A stretch of 9,546 nt of DNA from Bacillota bacterium (lineage in GTDB: Bacteria > Bacillota > Bacilli > Bacillales_B > DSM-18226). A program made the position numbers and the translations under genes. The notes beneath the pieces were generated by a model that was not told the origin of the DNA, did not search any database, and saw only the letters and a list, made by a program, of their open reading frames with translations. Below, one piece after another: positions 1-5,975 of this stretch; positions within the stretch are counted from its first letter, which is position 1, and every line of letters starts with the position of its first letter. The stretch covers positions 1 through 9,546 of the forward strand of contig JAKACS010000082.1 of NCBI GenBank assembly GCA_021821235.1, read 5' to 3'.

Positions 1-894
1 AAAAAAATTGACAAAAACGGCTGGAACAATCAAACAAAAGGGTGTTCCATCAATCAATATAACCATTTTCCCCTCCATTAAATTGGCTGCAACGGTATCC
101 GGCCTTTCCGCATTTAATGTAAGCGGGAAAAAAGTAAATGTTTTGTCTTCAATCATTTCTTCAATATTGCCCGATTCAAAAACGGCACTGACATGAATTT
201 TTTTCAAGCGATTACGGACTTCCTCAACGATGCTCTCATTGGCAATCCCGCGAATGAACCCAAGATAAACCGATGTTCTCGAATCATCGCCAATAATAAA
301 TTCTTCAAATTGTAAATTCTGACTGCGGATCCTTCTGCGTATCAAACTAACATTTGTCGCAAGCGACTCAATAAATCCATCTTTCGGACCTCGGACAACG
401 GTTTGGGTACTAGGCTCTGTCACAGCTCTTTTTTCATCGATCATCATATTGATAGCAATCGTTTGAACAATCCCTTTAACCGAAATAACGATACTGCCAT
501 TTAAAATCGCCCAGCTTACCTTTTCCGGCGTTTTTAGCAAATGAATGTTTGCACCGCCAAAACTTTTTTTAATCAACTCTCCTAGCTCTTCAATCGTATT
601 AATGTTTGTGTTTTCTTCCAGATGGATACTAAGAAGCCTTGCCGTTGTCTCTGTTAAACTTTTTGAATCGACCATTGTTTCTAGGTAGTAAAAATAAGCT
701 TCTTTTCTGATAATCTTCCCTTCGACGGCACAAAAATCGGCAGAAGTGCCAAATGAAGTCATTAATGCTTGATGCAAGGTCTCAAAAGTAAAATGACCAC
801 TACTTGCCTCCTGCGACTCCTCGACATTTTTACCACGTTCTTCTTTCTCTTTTATTTTGTTTTTTAATTTACGGATTGTAATTAACGGAGGCAT
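1..894 (-). CDS. GerA-family spore germination protein, A subunit (partial, C-terminus off the left edge)
   Basis: This is a continuous open frame of 298 codons from ATG at 894 to the window edge, with no stop. It encodes the N-terminal cytoplasmic part of a GerAA/GerKA-type subunit of a nutrient germinant receptor, which sits in the spore inner membrane. Seen: a charged Lys/Glu-rich start (MPPLITIRKLKNK), a long soluble region, and the family signature EPSTQTVVRGPKDGFIESL followed by an Arg-rich stretch (SLIRRRIRS). Near the edge is MVILIDGTPFCLIVPA, the lead-in to the membrane-spanning half of GerA proteins. Family members are roughly 450-550 residues, so about 40% is missing. AGGGTGAG just upstream is the likely ribosome binding site. 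Only 4 bases separate this start from the stop of the B-subunit gene, so the two are surely cotranscribed. A C-subunit lipoprotein gene would be expected beyond the edge. The specific receptor (GerA, GerB, GerK or other) cannot be told. Confidence 0.93.
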   Translation of the reverse strand, partial: MPPLITIRKLKNKIKEKEERGKNVEESQEASSGHFTFETLHQALMTSFGTSADFCAVEGKIIRKEAYFYYLETMVDSKSLTETTARLLSIHLEENTNINTIEELGELIKKSFGGANIHLLKTPEKVSWAILNGSIVISVKGIVQTIAINMMIDEKRAVTEPSTQTVVRGPKDGFIESLATNVSLIRRRIRSQNLQFEEFIIGDDSRTSVYLGFIRGIANESIVEEVRNRLKKIHVSAVFESGNIEEMIEDKTFTFFPLTLNAERPDTVAANLMEGKMVILIDGTPFCLIVPAVFVNFF

Positions 895-898
895 ATTC

Positions 899-2011
899 TC
901 ACCCTAATTGTTTTGGTGTATTTTTCCGCTGTTTCCACATCAACAAGACAAACACAACCATTGGTATGAAAAATTGGAAAGGCAAATGCAAGTAATACGG
1001 TACGACCTTTGTCCCTTCTTGCAAATGGTCAGCAAAATCAACAGAAATAAGCACAGAAAAAAAGGAAATAACCATTGACATTGGAACAGCGAAATAGCGA
1101 AAAGGAATTTGAAAAATAGATTCCAATCCCTTTAAGCCGGCAAAGAAAAAAATCGAACCTTTAACAAAAAGATTTAACATCATGATAAAAACCACAAGTG
1201 CGTCAATCCTTTCGATAAAATTTCCAATTGACACATTGCGGGCAACACTTAACAATGGAAAATTTGATCGCTGCATCGTGTCGACACCAAGCGTACAGAC
1301 CATCAAAATGGAAGAAACAATGATAAAAAAAGAAGCAGCACCGACCCCAATCATAGATGTCCGCAACAAATATTTCGTATTGGTAACATTCGGAAGAACC
1401 ACGGTAAAAGCAATCAATTCACCATATGGAAAGGTAACAATACCGGGAAACACTGCTTTGGCAACCGGTTTGATCCCATCTGACAACATCGGCTGTAGCT
1501 GCAAAAAATTCACCTCTCCGCTTACCATCAGAAAGATTGTTAGTAATGCAAAAAAAACAAAAAGATAAGGTGTAAAAATTTCAGAAGTCCTTGCCAATAC
1601 TTCCATTCCGAGGTAAACAACATACCCCATCAGCAAGGTAAATGTCAGCGAAATTATCTCAATCGGCGTGTTTGGCATAATCGCCGACGCCATTAATTCA
1701 CCAAAATCACGCACAACCCGGCATGAAATATAAAAAAAATAAACGATGTATAACCATGAAAGGATGACTGAAACTTTACGTCCAAAACAATAGGTTATGA
1801 TTTCAAAAAGATTCTTTCCAGGCATACGTTTTAATAGGTAGTAATAAAACAAAAGGACTCCTATTCCCAAAATAGCGCCGATGAGATTGGCAATCCATGC
1901 ATCATTTTTGGCATCATTTCCGCTGCCAATCACGATTGCGCTTCCAAGTAAAAAATTCAACAACAACGTTAGCAGCTGGGTCAGCGAGATGGTTTCTTTT
2001 TGAATTTGCAT
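899..2011 (-). CDS. GerAB/GerKB-family spore germination protein, B subunit
   Basis: This 370-residue, very hydrophobic protein has about ten predicted membrane segments. It belongs to the spore germination branch of the APC transporter superfamily and would be the membrane subunit that takes part in sensing the germinant in the spore inner membrane. Family hallmarks seen are the N-terminal ISLTQLLTLL, then GSAIVIGSGNDAKNDAWIA (about 23-41), FPYGE (194-198) and FIERID (265-270). The C-terminus is a short basic tail (WKQRKNTPKQ). Its length matches the usual 360-370. ATG at 2011 starts one base after the stop of the small upstream gene. GGGGAG lies 13 bases upstream, slightly far for a ribosome binding site, so translational coupling is likely. 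In the commonest operons the A gene comes first; here B precedes A. Confidence 0.95.
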   Translation of the reverse strand: MQIQKETISLTQLLTLLLNFLLGSAIVIGSGNDAKNDAWIANLIGAILGIGVLLFYYYLLKRMPGKNLFEIITYCFGRKVSVILSWLYIVYFFYISCRVVRDFGELMASAIMPNTPIEIISLTFTLLMGYVVYLGMEVLARTSEIFTPYLFVFFALLTIFLMVSGEVNFLQLQPMLSDGIKPVAKAVFPGIVTFPYGELIAFTVVLPNVTNTKYLLRTSMIGVGAASFFIIVSSILMVCTLGVDTMQRSNFPLLSVARNVSIGNFIERIDALVVFIMMLNLFVKGSIFFFAGLKGLESIFQIPFRYFAVPMSMVISFFSVLISVDFADHLQEGTKVVPYYLHLPFQFFIPMVVFVLLMWKQRKNTPKQLG

Positions 2012-2012
2012 A

Positions 2013-2249
2013 TTACCGTTGATTCTCCCCGATTTTTCGTTTCAAAAGGTACACGCGAACATCAATGATAATGCTCGCTAGTAAACCAAAAACAGCACCA
2101 GTAAAAACAATGTATTTTCCGACGGCAATTTCGGTATAAAAAAGGTTTAAAGAAGATTCCCAAAATGAATAACCAAAAATCAGCGTATCGAAAAAAATCA
2201 TTATGATTGATAAAAGCACACTGATGATGAAAAAAGCTAATGTTACCAT
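2013..2249 (-). CDS. Small two-TM germinant receptor D-subunit-like protein
   Basis: This 78-residue protein has two hydrophobic segments (about residues 2-23 and 45-66), a polar linker with aromatic residues between them, and a basic tail (LLKRKIGENQR). Its size, topology and position as first gene of a germinant receptor operon match the D proteins, short two-TM proteins encoded with some Bacillus receptors such as GerK and GerU and reported to modulate germination. That identification rests on context and topology, since I see no diagnostic motif. ATG 2249 is preceded by CGGAGAG at about 6 bases, a good ribosome binding site. A second frame over the same DNA, starting further upstream, gives a Cys/Phe/Trp-rich product typical of a shadow and is not called. 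Confidence 0.8.
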   Translation of the reverse strand: MVTLAFFIISVLLSIIMIFFDTLIFGYSFWESSLNLFYTEIAVGKYIVFTGAVFGLLASIIIDVRVYLLKRKIGENQR

Positions 2250-2285
2250 TTCTTTCTCTCCGCTCCAGAAAATTCAATACGTATA

Positions 2286-2313
2286 GAGTATGAAGAAATG
2301 TCCAACATTATCC
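2286..2313 (-). promoter_or_regulatory. Candidate sigma-G-type promoter for the germination operon
   Basis: Germinant receptor operons are normally read in the forespore by sigma-G, with approximate consensus GHATR, 17-18 bases, CATWHTA. On the minus strand there is GGATA (2313-2309), 16 bases, then CATACTC (2292-2286, six of seven matches), about 37 bases before the first ATG. The spacer is one base short. A second option lies further upstream: ACATA (2381-2377), 18 bases, CATACTT (2358-2352). I cannot choose between them. The sigma-G assignment is expected from the gene family rather than proved by the match. Confidence 0.3.
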
Positions 2314-2380
2314 ATAAACTTCAACAAACCAAAAACGTGTAGCTTTTCATGAAGTATGGAAAAATATAAAGATTCATATG

Positions 2381-2410
2381 TGAACTTTTAAACATCATTG
2401 AATGTCTTTT
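2381..2410 (+). promoter_or_regulatory. Shared ECF-like promoter element, copy A (DedA-PAP2 gene)
   Basis: TGAACTTTT (2381-2389), 13 variable bases, TGTCTTTT (2403-2410). Measured from the GAAC core to the TGTC core the gap is 17 bases. That fits the -35/-10 arrangement of Bacillus ECF sigma factors (AAC-type -35, CGTC/CGAC-type -10, 16-17 bases apart). It ends 32 bases before the start codon at 2443. The same element with the same spacing occurs twice at 5819-5912. No good sigma-A TTGACA/TATAAT pair was found here. The repetition is seen; the ECF reading is inferred. Confidence 0.6.
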
Positions 2411-2442
2411 AAAAAGTAACCCGCTTTTCAGGAGGAGAAAAA

Positions 2443-3726
2443 ATGAATATGCTCATTCAGCTGTTAGACCAATACGGCTACATTGTCCTTTTCTTTTCCT
2501 TGATGTTGGAATTAATCATTATTCCAATCCCAAACGAAATTTTAATGAGCTATGTAGGATTTCTCGTTTATCAAGGAAAATTGAATTATTATTTAACGAT
2601 TCTGTTCGGTGGCTTAGGCGGCATCGCCGGGGTTTCGATATCGTATTGGATTGGATACAAATTAGGGGCGCCCTTTTTTGAAAAATACGGAAGCAAGATT
2701 CATATGGGACCTGAAAAGATCGCAAAAATTTCCAGATGGAATGAACGCTTCGGCAAAAGGCTGCTCGTCTTCTCCTACTTTATTCCGGGCGTTCGCCATA
2801 TTACGAGTTTGTTTTCCGGTATTACCAGGATTCCCTTTAAATCGTATGCCCTTTTCGCCTATATTGGTGTATTTTTCTGGGTGGGAACGTTTATTTCACT
2901 GGGAAGAATATTTGGCCCGCAGTGGGAGAAATTCCATCAGCAGGCAAATTTGTATATTGTGATATTCATTTTTGTACTCGGCGGAGGCTATCTTGTTTAT
3001 TTTCTGATTAAAACAAACAGAAAGAAACTAGCGGAAAATGCAGTTTTACTATTTGAGAATATTTTCAAACGCTTTAATAGTTTTCTTAAAATTAAACTAT
3101 TCGTTTTTGCAATCGCACTCGTATTTATCACCCTTTTCAGCTTGATGATCGGCTTGATCCAGGATTTCATCGAAAACGAATTTGGCCAATTCAATACCAT
3201 TACCAAAACAGTGATTCTTTATACTTTTAATGAAAATTGGAATGATGCCATGCTTTTGTTCCATTCGTTCACTTCGTGGATTACATTTGCGATTGTCAGT
3301 TTGCTGTCCATTATCTGGATTTTACTAAAAGGGAGAAACAAATGGCTAGAAATTCAGTATTTTCTCATTGCCCTTATAGGTGCAATTACATTCGGAAAGG
3401 GACTGAATTATTTACTTTCAATCATTCCAACCTCCAGACCAGTCAGCAAATCTTTTCCAAATGATCAGGCTTTAATGGCTATTGTGCTCTTTACTTTCTT
3501 CATGTATGTGATTATTCGACACAGCAAAAGTTCATTCGTCAACAGTGTAACGATCGTTGCCATTCTTTTGATCTTACTGTTCATCTTCATTAGTAACGTC
3601 TATCTCAATTTACAGTATCCAAGTGATTTGGCTGCCGGGTATGTCTTTGGCGGCGTCTGGGTCAGCTTAATGATTTTATTAATCGAAGGCTCAAGACTGT
3701 TAAACCTAATCAAAGCGGAATACTAA
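2443..3726 (+). CDS. DedA/VTT-domain membrane protein fused to a degenerate PAP2-like domain
   Basis: This is a 427-residue polytopic membrane protein. Residues about 1-190 are a DedA (SNARE-associated/VTT) domain: early acidic residue E23 with the IPIPNE stretch (27-32), a Gly-rich GGLGGIAG segment, and YFIPGVRHITSLFSG (112-126). Some DedA proteins, such as B. subtilis UptA, recycle undecaprenyl phosphate across the membrane. Residues about 215-420 have the layout of a PAP2 lipid phosphatase, but the active-site positions differ. RP is kept (332-333) without the usual Lys seven residues earlier. PSGH reads PNDQ (339-342), and SR-x5-H-x3-D reads SN-x5-Q-x3-D (384-395). Both histidines are therefore Gln and the Arg is Asn, so phosphatase activity is doubtful. 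Active PAP2 domains dephosphorylate lipids such as undecaprenyl pyrophosphate. The start is fixed by AGGAGGAG at 2430-2437, with AGGAGG 7 bases before ATG. The gene is monocistronic and convergent with the deacetylase gene. Confidence 0.9.
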   Translation: MNMLIQLLDQYGYIVLFFSLMLELIIIPIPNEILMSYVGFLVYQGKLNYYLTILFGGLGGIAGVSISYWIGYKLGAPFFEKYGSKIHMGPEKIAKISRWNERFGKRLLVFSYFIPGVRHITSLFSGITRIPFKSYALFAYIGVFFWVGTFISLGRIFGPQWEKFHQQANLYIVIFIFVLGGGYLVYFLIKTNRKKLAENAVLLFENIFKRFNSFLKIKLFVFAIALVFITLFSLMIGLIQDFIENEFGQFNTITKTVILYTFNENWNDAMLLFHSFTSWITFAIVSLLSIIWILLKGRNKWLEIQYFLIALIGAITFGKGLNYLLSIIPTSRPVSKSFPNDQALMAIVLFTFFMYVIIRHSKSSFVNSVTIVAILLILLFIFISNVYLNLQYPSDLAAGYVFGGVWVSLMILLIEGSRLLNLIKAEY

Positions 3727-3771
3727 AAACGAAAAGAGATAAATCCATAGTGGATTTATCTCTTTTCGTTT
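3727..3771. terminator. Long perfect hairpin between convergent genes
   Basis: A 21-bp perfect inverted repeat (arms 3727-3747 and 3751-3771) encloses a 3-base loop TAG. It begins immediately after the TAA of the DedA-PAP2 gene and contains the stop and the last few codons of the deacetylase gene on the other strand. On the minus strand the stem is followed by a T run (GTTTTTAG), which makes it a better intrinsic terminator for the deacetylase transcript. On the plus strand the stem is followed by GAC with no proper T tract. The stem is A/T-rich and unusually long for a terminator, but the position argues for a bidirectional one. Confidence 0.75.
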
Positions 3772-4547
3772 GACAGCATCTCGTCAATCCGCATAAAGGA
3801 ATACCCTTTCTCCGACAACTCCTTGATCAGATGCTTCAGCGCCGCAATCGTATTGGCTGGCGCATCTTCATCCGCACCAAAAGTCACTCCGCAATCATGC
3901 AGTAAAATCACTGAACCCGGTTTAATGTTTGCGTGTAGCCGGTGTAAAATCTTCTCTTTGCCGCCCTTGCTGCGCCAATCACCGGCCATGACCGACCAAA
4001 GAATAAGGCGAAATTCTTTGTGAATAAAAAAGTCAAAGATATTCAGCATCCCCCACGGCGGCCTGTAATAAACCGGCCGCTCCCCTGTAATTTTTTCAAC
4101 GATGTCTGCTGTCCTCTCCACTCCCTGCTTAACCCGCCATGGAGTCATCAGCCAATTGGAACGGTGGACATAATTGTGAATTCCAATTAAATGACCTTCC
4201 TTATGCATCCTTCGAATCACTTCCGGATAGTGTTCTGCCCTAGACCCAACGACAAAAAAACTAGCTTTAACTTGATATTTTTGCAGCAAATCTAGCAGCT
4301 CATTCGTATATACAGGATGTGGTCCGTCATCAAAGGTGAACGCAAGGCGCTCATCATAGCAAGCTTTTTGAAAAACGCCAATCCCGCCCCAACGCGATAA
4401 TGCAAACGGAAGAAAAGTATACAACACGAGCAAAGAAACTAAAATAAATAGAAATAGCAACACGAATAAAACCTTCCTTGTATGAAATCTTTTAAAAAAA
4501 CTTCCATTCTTGCAATCTATTATCCATGCAAAATAGTTTTCCGCCAT
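3756..4547 (-). CDS. Membrane-anchored polysaccharide deacetylase (NodB homology domain, CE4)
   Basis: This 263-residue protein has one N-terminal membrane segment (about 26-50) after a basic stretch, with no cleavage site I would trust, so it is likely an anchored enzyme facing outward. The catalytic domain has all CE4 motifs: TFDDGPH (71-77; D73 base, D74 metal), H-x3-H metal ligands (H124, H128), RPPWG (162-166), GDW (189-191) and ILLHD (214-218, H217). Such enzymes remove acetyl groups from N-acetylated sugars of peptidoglycan, other glycans or glycolipids; the substrate here is unknown. It is second in an operon with the GT28 glycosyltransferase. From ATG 4547 it would overlap that gene by 28 bases with a weak ribosome binding site. 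A GTG at 4463 (residue 29), with AAGGAAGG 8 bases upstream, is a credible alternative start that removes the overlap and keeps the membrane segment. Confidence 0.9.
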   Translation of the reverse strand: MAENYFAWIIDCKNGSFFKRFHTRKVLFVLLFLFILVSLLVLYTFLPFALSRWGGIGVFQKACYDERLAFTFDDGPHPVYTNELLDLLQKYQVKASFFVVGSRAEHYPEVIRRMHKEGHLIGIHNYVHRSNWLMTPWRVKQGVERTADIVEKITGERPVYYRPPWGMLNIFDFFIHKEFRLILWSVMAGDWRSKGGKEKILHRLHANIKPGSVILLHDCGVTFGADEDAPANTIAALKHLIKELSEKGYSFMRIDEMLSNEKR

Positions 4548-5737
4548 ACACCAAATCGACCAAACTTTCTTCGTTGGCTTAAATTAGCGGGTACAAATAT
4601 CCGATTGATCATCAAATCAGCGATCAGGCGTACGGCATAAAAGGCTGATCGATTTGTTTGGATTTTTCGGCAACTCTCTTTCATTCTGGCGAGCAAAAGT
4701 TCGTCTCCAAGCATACCGTTCAGTTTGGAAAATAATTCATCGGGCCTCTTGACTTGAATTGCCGCACCGGCATCAGTCAAATAGCGTGCATTGTCCTGTT
4801 CCTGACCAGGCAATGGTTTAAATAGAAGCATCGGCAGCTCCATTGCTGCCGCTTCTGACGTCGTCACTCCCCCCGGCTTTGTAATGAGGATATCAGAAAC
4901 AGCCATAAGTTCATCAACAAGATCGGTATAGCCAATTAGTTTGATCGTATGCTTGGAGCCGGATAACTCCATTTCAAGCCGTTCCTTTAATTTTTCATTA
5001 TGGCCGCATAAAACAAGAAGTTGGAGCGGCTCTGGAAATTGTTCAAGTGCATTTCGGTTTAGCAATCCCTTGCCAATTAAACCTTCACCGCCTCCCATAA
5101 TCATAATCGTCCGCTTGTTCTTCTCTAAAGCAAATTTTTTTCTCAAAGCACTTACATTTTTCTTTTTAAGAAATTTTGACCGTATCGGGATTCCGATTGC
5201 TGCAATCTTTTCCGCAGGAATTCCGGTGCGAATCAATTTTTCTTTTGTTTCATCCGAGCCGACAATATATTGATCCGTATAGGGATGCAGCCAATAGCTG
5301 TGCTGCGTGTGGTCGGTAATCACGGTAACCAATGGCACATTTGTCAAGCCCGCTTCTTTTAATTTTGATAGTACGCTGGAAGCAAACGGATACGTGCTGA
5401 CAACCACCGACGGCTTCTCCATCACTAAAAGTGACAACATTTTCCGCATTCCCATTGAAAAAGCTGCGTTCAATTTTTTTGAGAAGGTCGTGCTTTTGTA
5501 CGTTTTTTGATAAAAATATCCATATAATTGAGGAAAGGTTTTAATCCCTTTCATATACACAAAATGACTGACCGGAAAGAGTGCTGGGTGAGCCCATTCC
5601 ATAAAGTCAACAATCATTGTTTGAACGCCAGGATAGTCAAGTTTGGCTGCTTCTTCAATCGCTTTTGCCGCCTGCACATGCCCTTCGCCAAACCTGCCCG
5701 ACAAAATCAGGATTTTCCCCCCACGATTTCTTCTCAT
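4520..5737 (-). CDS. GT28/MGDG-synthase-family glycosyltransferase (UgtP/YkoN-like)
   Basis: This 405-residue protein has no signal peptide and is likely a peripheral membrane enzyme on the cytoplasmic face. The N-terminal Rossmann-like domain carries FGEGHVQAA (16-24), the GxGH motif of MGDG synthases and MurG-like GT-B enzymes, and TDHTQHSYW (141-149). The C-terminal nucleotide-sugar domain carries GGGEGLIG (215-222), LCGHN (243-247), KPGGVTTSEA (287-296) and PGQEQDNA (310-317). The family transfers a sugar from a UDP donor to diacylglycerol or a related lipid; in B. subtilis UgtP makes the glucolipid anchor of lipoteichoic acid. Whether this copy acts on diacylglycerol or another lipid is not visible, so no symbol is given. 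The last 30 or so residues are a basic extension. TGAGGAGATC lies just before ATG 5737, a strong ribosome binding site. The downstream deacetylase suggests the product glycan or glycolipid is then deacetylated. Confidence 0.9.
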   Translation of the reverse strand: MRRNRGGKILILSGRFGEGHVQAAKAIEEAAKLDYPGVQTMIVDFMEWAHPALFPVSHFVYMKGIKTFPQLYGYFYQKTYKSTTFSKKLNAAFSMGMRKMLSLLVMEKPSVVVSTYPFASSVLSKLKEAGLTNVPLVTVITDHTQHSYWLHPYTDQYIVGSDETKEKLIRTGIPAEKIAAIGIPIRSKFLKKKNVSALRKKFALEKNKRTIMIMGGGEGLIGKGLLNRNALEQFPEPLQLLVLCGHNEKLKERLEMELSGSKHTIKLIGYTDLVDELMAVSDILITKPGGVTTSEAAAMELPMLLFKPLPGQEQDNARYLTDAGAAIQVKRPDELFSKLNGMLGDELLLARMKESCRKIQTNRSAFYAVRLIADLMINRIFVPANLSQRRKFGRFGVWRKTILHG

Positions 5738-5793
5738 TTTGATCTCCTCACAATGTTTTTTACCATTGCATCCAATCCATTTTCCCGAAAAGA

Positions 5794-5815
5794 TTGAACC
5801 ATACGAACGGTTCGA
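5794..5815. promoter_or_regulatory. Possible operator: imperfect inverted repeat in the GT28 leader
   Basis: TTGAACC (5794-5800), 8 bases, GGTTCGA (5809-5815) is an inverted repeat matching at six of seven positions. It overlaps a smaller palindrome, CGAACGGTTCG (5804-5814). It sits just downstream of the minus-strand promoter-like element, about where transcription would start, so it could be a repressor site or a short leader hairpin. There is no second copy in the window to support it, and the match may be chance. Confidence 0.25.
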
Positions 5816-5818
5816 TTA

Positions 5819-5848
5819 AAAAGACAGACCAATGATAAGAAAAGTTCA
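5819..5848 (-). promoter_or_regulatory. Shared ECF-like promoter element, copy B (GT28-deacetylase operon)
   Basis: Reading the minus strand: TGAACTTTT (5848-5840), 13 variable bases, TGTCTTTT (5826-5819). This is identical in core sequence and spacing to copy A. It points toward the GT28 gene, leaving a leader of roughly 80 bases before ATG 5737. Its -35-like half and that of copy C form an inverted repeat separated by 34 bases, so the two promoters are back to back. ECF-type recognition is inferred from the GAAC, 17 bases, TGTC layout. Confidence 0.6.
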
Positions 5849-5882
5849 TCCGCAAACAAATTATTTTTCTTGACCAAAAAAG

Positions 5883-5912
5883 TGAACTTTTATTTCGCAT
5901 TCTTCGTCTTTT
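5883..5912 (+). promoter_or_regulatory. Shared ECF-like promoter element, copy C (gtrB-gtrA operon)
   Basis: TGAACTTTT (5883-5891), 13 variable bases, CGTCTTTT (5905-5912), ending 63 bases before the ATG at 5976. This copy has CGTC, the standard ECF -10 core of Bacillus. In B. subtilis the related gene csbB is known to be under sigma-X as well as sigma-B, which fits an ECF reading. A poor sigma-A-like pair (TTCGCA at 5894, 18 bases, TAGAAT at 5918) also exists and might give a second start. Confidence 0.6.
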
Positions 5913-5975
5913 CGTTGTAGAATTAAATACTGATTAGCCAAAATAGGATTTTTCGTAATATTGGAGGAATATACA

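Noticed and set aside
8..196. 62-residue plus-strand open frame at the left edge
   Set aside because: It is opposite the GerAA-like frame, which carries clear family motifs over the same bases.
1182..1568. 128-residue plus-strand open frame
   Set aside because: It lies wholly opposite the clearly conserved GerAB-like gene, has no ribosome binding site of note, and gives a protein with no recognisable motif.
2062..2277. 71-residue minus-strand frame overlapping the small D-like gene
   Set aside because: Its composition (many Cys, Phe, Trp, His) is that of an out-of-frame product, and the alternative frame gives a clean two-TM protein with a good ribosome binding site.
3526..3534. Another AAAAGTTCA (minus-strand TGAACTTTT) inside the DedA-PAP2 gene
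   Set aside because: There is no TGTC or CGTC 17 bases downstream and no gene start to serve, so it is a chance half-site.
4941..5273. 110-residue plus-strand open frame
   Set aside because: It is a shadow of the GT28 gene, whose conserved motifs span this region on the minus strand.
5961..5963. TTG as start of the GtrB gene
   Set aside because: It overlaps the GGAGG ribosome binding site for ATG 5976, which is ideally spaced, and GtrB homology begins just after that ATG.
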